64,000 nucleotides of DNA from Tubiluchus corallicola (lineage: Eukaryota; Priapulida; Priapulimorpha; Priapulimorphida; Tubiluchidae), in the NCBI GenBank assembly GCA_030141605.1, contig JAQGDQ010000879.1, forward strand, positions 1-64,000. The letters are read 5' to 3'. Below are positions 25,726-37,816 of this stretch, piece after piece (the first letter of the stretch is position 1; each line of letters starts with the position of its first letter). The notes beneath the pieces were generated by a model that worked only from the letters and a program-made list of their open reading frames with translations, did not search any database and was not told the DNA's origin. The translations under genes were made by a program, and so were the position numbers.

Positions 25726-27455
25726 ATGGAGAAAGGTCGAGTAGAGGAGGTTCGTCCCTGTATACAAGAACGACGTAGACAAAGCCTTAGTCTTCCGCTC
25801 AGCGACCAGGCGTCGCCACCTCCGCGGCAAAGTGATTCACCGTCTCGCGTGGTTGATCACAGTGCAAGGACAACCGAACATTCACCGGTGAGAATAGCCA
25901 CTGATGGACATCGTCGACCAAGTCTTACGCTGACCACAGCTACAGGAGCCGTCAAGGAACTGGACATACCCATGAAAACTAGACGGAAATTGCCGGAAAT
26001 TGGTGATCGTAGGTCGAATATTGCCGTACAACTGGCGCACACTTTGTCAAAAATTGGCAGCGATAATGCACTGCTGGCTCGACACGATGAAATCAGGGAG
26101 GAAATGACATCAAACTTTCCTCGACGTCCTAGTCTGACCATTGATGCTATGTGCGCGGGTGCGGCAAAAAACGGAAGCCCCGAACTTTCACCTGGAATGC
26201 AACCAATCAGTGGAAGTGCACCAAGCAGCAGACGTACAAGCATGGCACTCCACAGCCCAAATGCTTCTCCAAATCTTTCACCTAAACTGACTCATAGGCT
26301 TTCAGATCAGGAAAGCAGACGATCGAGTAATGCAAGCTCATCTAGCGTACAGTCATTAAATGACATTTTTGATCATTATTTTCAAGTAGCAGAAGAAATG
26401 GCGAGGAAGAGTCCTATACTGGATTCTGAAAGTGTAATGGAAAATGGAGCTTCACTGTCTCCACGGATGAAGCATGTTAGGAGTCCCTGCTCCAGTCCTA
26501 GAAGTCGTAGTCCAGTAAACGTCATTGAAGAGTATCCTGGATCTGCTCATGCCACACATCGATCACCTTCTCCTTGCAGACGCAGAGACAGGTTTGCTGC
26601 AAATCGTCCCATTGAAATTGATCAGAAGGACTCGCTTTTTTGTTCACCTTCTCCTAGTCCGCCACAGAGAAAGTCCGATGCACGCTCACCAAAAATGAAA
26701 AAGAAGAAAACGTTTAGCAAGCGCCATAGCGATGTTGTTGATTATCATCCTTTAAAGAGACAAGCGGAATTTGATCTTGCTAAGCGCAGCTTATCACAGG
26801 ACAGGCGAAGCAGCGATAGTGTTGTTGTTAAAACAAACGATGGCGATGATATTAGTAGCGACTTGAAAAACATGTTAAAAATTACATGTGAGGCATTTTC
26901 CAATGAAGACATTGCTGATGAGAATAACACTGTAAATAATCTATTAAAACCATCAGATGCTGAACTAGAACTGTCAGAAAGTGGGAAACCTTTGTCGCCA
27001 TTGAGTGCTGCTCGCCGAAAAAGTGACTCATCGAACGAAAGTGCACCACGCCCAAAATCTCCACAGTTTGAAAAATGCCGCCGAAAAGGAAGGAGGCAAA
27101 GTGATAGCCTAGTTCTAGTTCAGAAACCCTACAAGGTTCGGCCGACGCCCACAAAACACCCACAACAACCGGGAAACAAACCAACCAATCTGAAAATAGA
27201 AAATCCCACTTACACCAAGATGCTTTCGGAAAGTAGGAATTCTCAGAAGTGGTCGGCAGTACAGCCGCCCGAACCCTCATGGTGGAGTGAACCAGACTGG
27301 GGTGATATACCACCAAGAATGAGAAACCGAAGCGTGTCTTCACCATCAAAACAGGTGAAAAAGTCAGGAAATATCATTGTTCCTCTAAATAAGAAGTTGC
27401 GCAAGCCAAAATCCATCTTTGAACCTACGGTATCAGCCCAGGAATATTACAGAAC
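25726..27455 (+). CDS. Large coding exon: disordered Ser/Pro/Arg-rich protein N-terminus with RRxS motifs (partial gene)
   Basis: This is the only long ORF of non-repetitive composition in the window: 576 full codons from ATG 25726. Just before it lies TTAATTTCAG, a good splice acceptor, with only 4 nt between AG and ATG, so the 5' UTR probably includes an upstream exon. The ORF meets a TAA at 27457-27459, but that TAA lies inside GTAAGA, a strong donor. I therefore read the exon as ending at 27455, two bases into a codon, with translation continuing into an exon outside the window. A genuine stop there is the alternative. The protein has no visible globular domain, signal peptide or membrane segment. 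It is rich in S, P, R and K. Basophilic-kinase-type motifs include RRRQS (16-20), RRPS (63-66 and 133-136) and RRTS (169-172), with more RRxS/RKS further on, and there are many SP dipeptides. A Trp-rich patch (SWWSEPDWGD) lies near the end. The family is not recognised. Confidence 0.85.
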
Positions 27456-27461
27456 GTAAGA
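27454..27461 (+). promoter_or_regulatory. Splice donor (AAC|GTAAGA) overlapping an in-frame TAA
   Basis: GT at 27456-27457 is followed by AAGA, matching the donor consensus at +3 to +5. The in-frame TAA belongs to the donor itself, which is what an exon ending in phase 2 before GTAA must show. AATAAA-like words occur near 27650, so a terminal exon with a short 3' UTR cannot be excluded. Confidence 0.6.
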
Positions 27462-27704
27462 GCTTTCTTAATACTCTGATTAGCAATTCTCAAACTCTTA
27501 CTGGGTGACAGGTCTGTGTCGTAAGTACGGTTTGCAACTGCGCCATCTCTCGCAGCATTTTAGACAAATTTGCGTAATTTTTTTTTCAATGCGCAAAATA
27601 TTTGCGCATGTCCAAATCGTTTTTTAAGATTTTGTCTAAAAACCCAAATAAATAAGCGAATAAGCCCCTGTCAGCAATTTAATGAAGTCGGCAAGTCAAC
27701 CTTT

Positions 27705-27753
27705 ATAAATAAATAAACAAATAAATAAATAGATAAATAAATAAATAAATAGA

Positions 27754-27804
<51 letters not shown>

Positions 27805-27822
27805 AAATAAATTAATTAATAA
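27705..27822. repeat. (AAAT)n microsatellite
   Basis: Nearly pure AAAT units with two AGAT interruptions, about 250 bp after the donor of the large exon. Confidence 0.95.
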
Positions 27823-30100
27823 TCACAGATCAAATTGTCTAACTATTTCGAAAAAACATGTGAAATATTTGTTCGCGTTACCTATAGCGCTTTATAAGAT
27901 GCTTTCTGGCAGTCACTGAAAATAAACTGTTTGACGATTCGTGAACAAAAGGTATTCGAGTGATTTCTTTAGCTCAAGCTAGTTCGTCAAAACACATTAA
28001 TTTTTAGAATTTTTTAGTTAGATGTCTTACAACTTCAGAAGTAATATAACGCATCCGAAAGCTGTTATTTTAAAGACAGCAACGCTTGTTATGCCAGACT
28101 GTTATTCGCACTAGTGGTCTATTAACCAGGTAATAACATCATCATCATAATCACCCTCGTCACTGTCATTGTGATCACCTCCTTCACCATAATCATCAGT
28201 CACCGTCATCATTATCACGAAAATTAAGCCATAAACGAAATATTTGATAGATGCCCCGCGGCATTGGTACCATTTGATGAAATCGCTATCGAAGCTGTTC
28301 GGCTCAAAGATAAACTAGTGCAAGACAGGCCCAAAGATAAGCTTTCAGTTTCCAATCTCGTAATTGCTTTCAGTTTATCAATTTGATAATATTAAGCGGC
28401 AATAATAAGTTTCACGTTGGTTCTATAAAAAGCGTTATTATTGTGAAATTTATCTAAGCACACAGCAAATAATAACATTTGTTTTACGTTTAACAACAAA
28501 TGGACGGGGCACGGCAAAAACTTAAAATTTGCTTGCTTTTTTGCATTGTTGGGTATAATTTTATGTTGCTTTTGGAACCTTTTGAAACAGCACATAATCC
28601 ACTAGCCACAGCTGCCACACCAAATTGTGCTTATTCTTTTTCCTCGGTAGATGGCAGCAGTTGCTTGGTTGCTAGCGAATCGTAAACACATAACAGCCAC
28701 ATCGTGTTTTTAATCAGGTTTTACTGACTCAGATGGAAATAGTTCAAATAGCTTTGTTGTCGCTAGTTGTTCCACTCGTGATTGTAAGCTTCAAGGTTCT
28801 ATTGCAGATTTATGGAATAATTGCTACTATCGCCAGCGCTACTAAGATTTTTATTTACATGTCATTAACTCGTCGATCACGAAACCTGTCATTAACCACA
28901 AGTGACATTGCATTAAAGTAGTTGATCAAAGTTAGTTATTTTAGTAGTAAAATAGTAAAAAAATTCAGATAATTTTTTTTAATTGAAGCTGCAATTATTT
29001 ATTATCAAGCTGTTGCTGCAGTAATAACAGTTAATTGCTGTGGTTTTCAATGCGACCGCCCAGGCTTCACCGTTTTACTAGATTTTAAAATAAACTAGTG
29101 GCGTCACCTGGTAAAGGAATTTTTAAGTTTCTAAACATTAGTTTATGGTAAGGTATTGTAAAACAACGAAGTTGTGCTAGAGCTTTACAAAATGCCCATG
29201 GTAGTGACAGCTCTGGTGAAAAATCGGTTCTACGATTTTATTAAAACATTAGTTACGTCAATTGCATAATAAACACTTTCATCCCTAGATGCAATTAAGC
29301 GTGCTGCAGTTAACACTGATTCTGATTAATGGGTGCGCAAATATTTACGTTCCCCCTGTAAATTAATTTTCATGCCGTTTTTATGCAGTTTAATTGCGAG
29401 CCATGGCCTCAGTAATTATTAATAATTATAATTAATTACATTACACGAAGCCGTTAGAAAATTCAAGGAAATAAACAGCATATTATTTTTGGATGTTATG
29501 CTAAAGTATGCTTTTGGAGATTTTTAAGAATTTGCTTGCAGTCTTTCATGGGGTTATCATCATGTATACATTGCATCAATTTATTCACTTTTCGCTCTGA
29601 AATTCGAAATTTCCCAAAACTGCTTTCGATTGTAAACGCACTTTTAATACCAGGGTGCAAGACTGTATGCGTTACTCACAGTAATGGCAACTTATAATTA
29701 TTTAATTATAGGCAAGAATATCTTAGTCATAGATGTTCTACGCTAAACTGACAAGCAAGATTTGCAGAAAAAATAATTATGAACTAGTTAATTGAATTAA
29801 GTCGAATTGCGTTTATTATTTAGTGAGACTCCGTGAGACTTTTATAAGAATATATCAAATATAATATATGGCCAGTTGAATCAAACTTCACAGTAAGGGC
29901 ATTTAGTTATAATAATAAATGTTATTATAAATTTTCTAGAGTAACCTGAAACACTCTACCCTTCTTGTGAATGTATTTTATCCATGGTTTTATCCACGGT
30001 GTGCTCGACAGTGCAAACGTAGCAAAAAAGAGAAAAGACACATGTTAATTTAATTTGTTATTTCTGTATGAGTGAATGACATTAGCTTGTACTCTGGGCT
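27823..30100. other. Presumed intron
   Basis: No supported exon. ORFs at 28500 and 28733 start with ATG, but the first is Cys/Phe-rich and the second strongly hydrophobic, and neither ends at a convincing donor in frame. Confidence 0.45.
28137..28220. repeat. Cryptically simple ATC/CAC-rich tract
   Basis: A low-complexity run of ATC, CAC and GTC triplets, with no strict period and no convincing ORF. Confidence 0.6.
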
Positions 30101-30102
30101 CA

Positions 30103-30344
30103 GTGCCAAAGAACTGCCTGGTCAATGCCAAAGACTTGCCTGGTCAATGCCAAAAACCTGCCTGGGACAATACCAAAGACTCGCATGCTCAATGCCAAAA
30201 ACCTGCCTGGAACAATACCAAAGACTTGCATGGTCAATGCCAAAGACCTGCCTGGTCAATACCAAAGACTTGCATGGTCAATGCCAATAACCTGCCTGGG
30301 TCAACGCCAAAGACTCGCATGCTCAATGCCAAAAACCTGCCTGG
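30103..30344 (+). repeat. 22-bp minisatellite with 44-bp higher-order pattern
   Basis: About 11 units of TGCCTGGTCAATGCCAAAGACT type. Units ending AAGACT tend to alternate with units ending AAAACC, which gives a dimeric repeat. The MPKTCLVNAK-like translations in three frames come from the repeat and are not genes. Confidence 0.9.
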
Positions 30345-30714
30345 AAATGCCTTTTCTTCCGCAGTTTGTTTAGGTTTATTAATTTGAACTGCTGGCAGGC
30401 TTGAAAGCATTGGCTTGTTTTCTTATATTATCTGACACAAGTCATTTATGACATAATTTCCTGTGGTTGAATCCAAGATGCTGAAAGAAATAAATAGTTT
30501 CAGCAACGTTAGAACGTTAACAAGCAGCTACTTATTCAGTGATTAACTTCTATTACTCCGGCTGCTAGCGGCAAATTAATTAAATATTTCAAATAAAGCA
30601 AATTTGATTTTAGCATAAACAAAATATTACCATATTTATATATTATTTATTTATTAATTTATTATATTGTTAATATAGAACTTATTTCTATATAGGTATA
30701 TATATATATATATA

Positions 30715-31174
30715 TTAACCCTTTCAGTCCCAAATTATTTTTTTAATAAGAAAACATTTTTTGGCTTGGTACTTTTGTTCAGTATGTCCATCTTGTTTAC
30801 ACATAATAATTATTTTTTCTACTTGTGTGCTAAATATAGCCTGTATCCCACGGGATACATTGGGATTCAATGGAAGCATAAAATGTGCTTCATTTTGCAA
30901 CTACTGATAATTTTTTAAAGTATTTAAGACATTTAGTATGCACGCTATGCTGATCTGTACAAAGTCATCCCTAAAGTACTGTACCTTGCACAGTTTTTAT
31001 GCTATGTAGATTTTCTGGTTTGCCGTTTTATCACCATTTTTAGCCTATTGTTATTGGCTTAAATCAAAATAACTATTAACAGATCAAATAACTGTCAGTT
31101 TTAAAATTTTATAAATTTTAAAGGCAGAAAATATTATCGTATCCCACGGGATACAACGGGTATGAAAGGGTTAA
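30715..31174. mobile_element. piggyBac-like MITE
   Basis: The element starts TTAACCCTTTCAGTCCC and its other end, in reverse complement, starts TTAACCCTTTCATACCC, giving terminal inverted repeats of about 17 bp flanked by TTAA. CCCTTT-type ends next to TTAA are characteristic of piggyBac relatives. The 460-bp body has no ORF, so it is non-autonomous. The word GTATCCCACGGGATAC, itself nearly palindromic, occurs at about 30844 and again at about 31139 near the right end. Confidence 0.75.
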
Positions 31175-34017
31175 TATAGGTACCTTATTTATAGAACTTT
31201 TAATTTCTTCGATTTGAATAAGATCGTGCTTGAATTTATTAAATTTTATTTATTTATTTATATTTATGTTCATTTCAGAATCATTTCTTTTGCCTATAAA
31301 ACAATTGCAAATTTTACAATCACAATGAAATATAATAATATGCACGATTAAAAAGGATCAAAAATTATCTCACAAACAACCATCGCCAGCAGGTAAAAAT
31401 TTCGCAAGATCCGCGTGTACGATTTCCGTTTCCGTTCTCGTAGGCTAGATTTTGCTCTATTTCAAAGGACCCAAAATCTTAACACACGATATTAACAAAG
31501 GGGCTGATCCTGCTTTCTGAGCATTCCAAGATGAACTCTAACTAGAAGCTTCCACAAAATTTCACGTTACAGAGCTCTGACAATGATTGCGAATGACATT
31601 GCAATTTAATTTAGGTTTACGTTAAGGTAATTGTCCTCATCAGTGTTTCGATACCAATGCCTAATTGAACAGAGCAGTACGTTGTAAGAGTAGTTAGCAG
31701 TAGTGGCGCAAAGGCCTCATTATAATCAATTGTGAGATTTGCTAAATGCACAGACGGCTAGCTTATATTGCTTCACTGGTCATTGTGGGTCCCAATCAAA
31801 ACTTATACAGGGCGTCCGAAAACAGAAATAGTGCAGTAGAAATATGGCAAACATGAAAACAATGAAAATTGACTTCTGCTTTGTGAAGTAACGATGACGT
31901 AAAATAATATTATATTTCTACATAATTATACATTATTTAGATCATTATTTCGTTCATTACGTCACATCATTATACCGCCATCAAGTGAAACTGCAATAAA
32001 TAGCTCGACAGTCACTGATCCATTTATAAATTAAGTTTGGCGTTACTTAATTTTACATCTTGACCATTTAGTTATTTTCCTTAGCCCAAATTCAAAATGT
32101 GCAGAAAAACTGTTCTTAATCGATTCCCCAACCCCACATACTTCAAGGCAACCTGAGTACTAGTAATTTTCGTTTTTCTGTTAAAGTCGCATTCCTGTTT
32201 ATTTATTTACTTATTTATTCATTTAGTTATTAAAAATACGCCAGCTAAATGTGGCTCCTATTTACAAGAAAACAACACTAAAACGAAATTAAAAATTTTC
32301 ATACAATCTCAATTACAATTATAGTTAAAATTTACAATTATAGCTAGCTGTTACCGCATTAAAATTTTTAAAGTTCTTTGTAAGTTACACTCACGCATCT
32401 TAACAACGTTATATATATATATATTACAAGCACATCTAATAAGCGTGTAAATTATATCAGCAAAATTTCAAGAAAATAATGTAAACATTCTGTGGTACAT
32501 TTAAGTTTTCTGAAAGCCATACAGCCTGTCACGCATGTTAATAAGGCTAAGCAGAAATTTGCTACGGCGATCGTAATTGCTACTTTAAATGCTTCCATAA
32601 AATTAGAAGCCTTTAGTTACATTTACTGCATGATTATACGCTGCACATTTCGTTATTTATTTTACCGTATTTCTCCGGTTTTAACAGTTTGTAACATGTT
32701 ATATTACAGTTTGGAAAACGGTCATATTACGTAGGCAGGCTAATGTTTTGCTAATGTGCAATTATATGCTGGATTTTGGTTTAACACTTTTTAGCTTCTG
32801 TTGTCGGACAGCCCTCAAAGCGTAACAAACTGCACACAGTTCACGACAACATGCACGCGTTCTCTGAAAAGTAAAGATTTCTCTGAAAAATAACCAGGCA
32901 GCAAATAAGTGTTTTAATATCGCGCGGTGGATCAAAAGTTGTTCTAATTCGCCTTGTTAATGGCTTCCATAACTAAATATTGATGCAGTACACATTGCGC
33001 CACGATTTGAATTGTCTACAATCAAATGTCACGACTTCAAAGGTCTGAATGGATGGAATTGCACTAAATAGCCTATTGCCACTTCGATGCTTCTTTCTGA
33101 CAAACTGCTGCTACAACCATCATCCGTGATATGAGTATTGCTTTACGCCGTTTCGCATTTTCAGAAACGGCACCGGCAAGACGACGCGGCATCCGGAAAC
33201 ATCGCTATTCACACATAACTAACAACACAACCATAAACACAATGTGGAGAGAGATAAACCAGTCAAATTATTTGATTATTCCGTAATAATTGTCAGTTTT
33301 TTCACCCGCTTCCAGGACAGCCGAGATCAAATGTGAACGGACTCGAAGTAAGAGTTGCTGAATTTTGTCCTGTTTTATTTTGCATTCTCGTCGTTTAAAG
33401 TTACGCATAACATTTTATAGCTTTACGAAATCAGTTCAGCGAAGAATCAACTAAATTAGTCTGATCTCTTTAACGAAATCTTTATAAGCACAACTGGTTT
33501 AGCATAAAAATCTGCAGTGTAGTAAAATTGTGTAGAAAAGTTTGTGAGGCAACTGACTTTGAATTAACATTAAACTTTCTTGCTGTCTGACACGTTTTTT
33601 GTCCTTCACACACCTTTCACAGAGACAGCAAACTCAGTAACTGAGGCAATAATTGCTGAAACAAAAGTTAGAAAATCCTTTTAATATTCTCTTGGTATTT
33701 TCCTTTTTAAATTTACTGGAATTTTGTTGGAAATTTACTGGAGTTCCGCGGCAATTTTGTTGACCGTGAGCAGCACTTCCACAAATCAGTCGGCTTCTCC
33801 TTCACCTTCTCTAAGGAGCAATAATTAAAATTTGTTTGACACTTTGTCAATTTCTCTAAATTTCACAAAGAACTCAACTGTGATCGACCAGGCTCATTAA
33901 GCCTAATGAATTATTTTAAATAAAGTAGAAAGAAAAAATGTGAAAAAATTATGAGCCTTTTGATATCCGGGTATCTTCATATCACATAGTAATACTTTAT
34001 TGCTATGATTTTAATTA

Positions 34018-34018
<1 letters not shown>
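31175..34018. other. No gene seen
   Basis: AT-rich, with TA microsatellite runs near 32410. No repeat pair or splice-supported ORF recognised. Confidence 0.5.
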
Positions 34019-34285
<267 letters not shown>

Positions 34286-35508
34286 GATGTTCAGATACAG
34301 ACAGACTGGTGTTAACGATTTTAAAGATTTCATACAATATGAATGTATTACATGACGTGGTAACAAAGAAAGCATTCTTTCTAATTTCTAATTGGATTAA
34401 CCTGCACACAAACACACCTACAAACGCACTCTGTTATGCCCATCTCACGAATTTGAAACCATACTCGCGTGCCTTAAGTGATAAAATTCATTATTGTGTC
34501 GATGTAATGCAAGTGAATTTAAATTATTTTGTCTATTAGAATTTTGACGTCATTCTTCAAAAATATGGGCAGATATTAAACTTTATTTGATTTGGATTTT
34601 ATGAGTTTAATCAGTTAATCGAGACTGACTACTTTAGTCCAGCCAGCGAAGTTTATTACAGGCTTACAGAAATGCATTTACACGCAATCCATCTGTCCAA
34701 TCAAAAACATTTCCCGCCAATATTTCCGGTCACAAAATATTGCCGTAACGATCGTCGTTTTCTGGTATTTTGCGTATATTAGCTTGACTTCATCACATAA
34801 AGACTCCTTCGTTGCGGTGTGGAATAAAATTTGTTCTGCAGGGTTGTGTTTTGACTTTTGATGAAGATTGTCTGTCACCTCGAAAAAAGTGCAAGATTTA
34901 ACCAGGATAGAAATCGGTATTTAGGCATTTCAGAAACTTCTAAGATGATGTATATTTAAAGAAGAACTATATTTAAGGATGGACAAAACAAAATTATTAA
35001 CCTAATTTATCTATGATTTAATGCCAGTAACCGTGACAGTGTAGTACATATGTATTCTCTGTTTATGCAAATTAGATAAGTTTAGATTTTGTGGGCCACA
35101 CATTAAAAAGTGAGTAAAAAATAATGTAAATACGCACCATTTAACATGCAACCGCATTCAAGCATTCAATAAAATTAATATTAAAGATTAATTATTTACA
35201 AAACGAAACAAAAGAGTTGCAACTATACTGACCCCTTACTTTTTAATTTATTAGACATCTCTATGATTGATTGATTTGCTTTGCGAATGTTCAAACAGCA
35301 CATTATATTTTTTTCTTGATCTTTGTCTAGTGAATCATTTTGCTGGCATAAGAAATTGAGCAGTTTAACTTAGGATACTAAAGATTGTTGATACAAAATA
35401 TTGAAAGTTTGTTGTAGCTGTTAAACTTTATCTGTGGTAACAGTTTACTTTAGTTCGCAGGGGTACCTTCTGAAATTATAGCTAAGTAAAGCTAAGTAAA
35501 GAAAAGCG

Positions 35509-35515
35509 TATAAAT
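35509..35515 (+). promoter_or_regulatory. TATA-like box upstream of the 35.6-kb exon
   Basis: TATAAAT, preceded by GCG, lies 69 bp before ATG 35578. A start about 30 bp downstream would give a leader of roughly 40 nt. TATA-like words are common in AT-rich DNA, so only the spacing supports this. Confidence 0.25.
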
Positions 35516-35577
35516 TAACAATATCGATACGCCATAATTTCTGAATTTCGTGTGTGAATCATCTGCAGATAGACACA

Positions 35578-35777
35578 ATGTTTTCTTCGGTTTGTGATTT
35601 ACGACGAAAAGTCGGACAGCAGTTAAACCAAATCTGGACATCCGGTGTAAGCAGTGTTTGTGACTTGGACAACAAACCGTCAAATGCTTGGCACGATATA
35701 AGTAACATGAAATATTCTCTCACCACATCCGCACTTTACTCGGACATTAAATCAAGCAACATAAATTTCAGAAAAAC
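35578..35777 (+). CDS. Candidate first coding exon, 66 codons, then GTAAGT donor
   Basis: ATG 35578 opens 66 codons plus two bases, ending at AAAAC|GTAAGTATT, one of the best donor matches in the window. An in-frame TGA at 35542-35544 shows that the frame does not extend far upstream. The peptide begins MFSSVCDLRRKVGQQLNQIW. It repeats the hexapeptide SSVCDL at residues 3-8 and 25-30, and is polar and unlike random translation. A CAG at 35566-35568 could be an acceptor. Alternatively the exon is transcribed from the TATA-like box at 35509. The splice phase is the same as that of the large exon at 25.7 kb. I read it as an alternative N-terminal exon; its product is unknown. Confidence 0.6.
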
Positions 35778-36010
35778 GTAAGTATTCTTAACGCTATATA
35801 TCACGTAACAGGCAGGCAGTTTGTTACGCAGTTTGCCATTATGCAAGTCCTCATGGACGGAGCCTGTTTAACGTAGATGGTTGAATACGTAAATTGGTGA
35901 TCGAAATCTATTGCGATTTATTGTATCACGATTGATATGGAGCCTGGGTACATCTCACTGATTAGTAAGAAAACTTCAATCGCATAATTTGCAAAATCTG
36001 AATCAAGTTG

Positions 36011-36598
36011 TTAAAGCAAAACCGGACCCAATCTTAAACTGTAGATCAGAACAGTCTACTCTTTAGAATATTGAAAGAATCATTACCACACAAGCACAAT
36101 TTCACTTTCGCGCTACTAGTTCTTCGTGTTACATGCATTTCGCCATTCCCTAGTTAGACAGGCACTAGCGCATGCATTTCGGAAACGCATTGCACAAAAA
36201 CAGGTATTGTACCTCTCAGTTCAGATGTGTTAGTTTGTGACGAACTACACACGTTCGACAACTAATGCGTGAGCATAGCGGTAAATTTAAAATTTGAATT
36301 TTTATCTTAAAACTGGCCGAGTTTTAGTACAACACACCGAATATCTTAACAGTAGCACTGTACTTCAATTTTCGCTTTCGCAAACACGTGCAACACGCTC
36401 ATGGAATGTTTTTGCTGTTGAAAATTATGTTAGCTTGTAGTGTCATCAATAGTTGAGCTCGCCCGCCGTTAATTATGCTTTTTATCTATTATTTAATTAT
36501 CAGAAACGCTTTTGCAGTATTAATTGTGTTAAGATGCATACTTTTTATCGGACTTGAAAATAGGGTAGTATATGAAAAATCGTCCTGTCTTCCTTTAA
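36011..36598 (+). mobile_element. TTAA-bounded inverted-repeat element, copy 2
   Basis: This is the inverted partner of the 19-kb copy, 588 bp long, starting TTAAAGCAAAACCGGAC and ending GTCTTCCTTTAA. The internal sequence aligns along its whole length with scattered substitutions and small indels, so the two insertions are not recent. It begins about 230 bp after the 35.6-kb exon donor, inside the presumed intron. Confidence 0.7.
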
Positions 36599-37530
36599 AC
36601 AACGATCAAGTTGTTGAGCTTCTTGCTAAATTAACAAAACCTTGCTTTTGTTGTCAAGCATGCGTTGTAAAACTCGCATAGTCTTATGAGACTTTTGCGT
36701 GATTCTGCACACCTTTCAGTGACATTAAGCTTGAGTATTGGCTTAGTTGCACATTATACAGATCGTATTAGTCAATGTTGGGTGTCATTTTAGTCTAGGA
36801 AACAATAAACAGTTACTATAAATCTACTGATTGGCTTCAGTAATACATTGTGCCGGCAATGAAAAAGGAAAATATTTGGCAGCTGTTTCAGAACTACTCT
36901 CCTCGACTTTACAGCTAGCTTTAGAGCGTTTGTATGACCACAGAATTTGTTCTGCGTCTGTAATAAACGTGTTGTGGAAAGTAAATTGATTAACATATAA
37001 TCAATAAATATATAATCAGTGTGTTGTTTGTCATTATAAAAATAAGGAAAGAAACCACCAAAACAAATTATGGCCTGACGCAGAACGCCAGCTGACCTTT
37101 GGAGTATACTTAAATGCTACTTCACTTAATTAGGAATAGAAGCTCACGCCTGAATACCAATAACTGGCCTTAGGCATCTATGATTGACGTTTTCTTCTGT
37201 AGTGGTCTTATTATTAGAAACAAATATTGTAATAAGCAGTTGCGATAGAGATGGTTGATTGATCACGCTGTAGTGATGTGAAAAGTGATCAAAGTTGGAT
37301 TAGAGATTTTTGAAAATATCCGAAGTGTCATCGCACTGAAAGAGTTTGCTCGGGATTCAAATTTAATTAGATTACGTACACGATAACGTCATGTTTATAC
37401 GAAATAGGATGTAAGTACAGTGTTTTTGCTGCATCATAATACACATTAATTTTTGAGTTTAGCATTGTAGAATAGAATTTGTTCAATCTAAAAGTTTCGT
37501 CTAGCCCACGGTTCCGTCATAATTTATCCT

Positions 37531-37776
37531 CAGTGCCTCTAGCGTTCAAACTCTGCACTTTATACCGATGGCAGTGCCTCTAGCGTTCAAACTCTGCACT
37601 TTATACCGATGGCAGTGCCTCTAGCGTTCAAACTCTGCACTTTATACCGATGGCAGTGCCTCTAGCGTTCAAACTCTGCACTTTATACCGATGGCAGTGC
37701 CTCTAGCGTTCAAACTCTGCACTTTATACCGATGGCAGTGCCTCTAGCGTTCGAACTCTGCACTTTATACCGATGG
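37531..37776 (+). repeat. 41-bp tandem repeat, six near-identical copies
   Basis: Units start at 37531, 37572, 37613, 37654, 37695 and 37736. They are identical by eye except for one A-to-G change in the last copy. There are no spacers. Confidence 0.97.
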
Positions 37777-37816
37777 CAGCAACTAAATGGCAGTTTTATC
37801 GTTCTGCAGTTCTGAT

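Noticed and set aside
37531-37776. CRISPR-like array of 41-bp repeats
   Set aside because: Repeats are head-to-tail with no spacers, in eukaryotic DNA.
37531-37776. tRNA-derived repeat, from the GTTCAAACTC B-box-like word
   Set aside because: No A box at the right distance and no cloverleaf pairing could be drawn.
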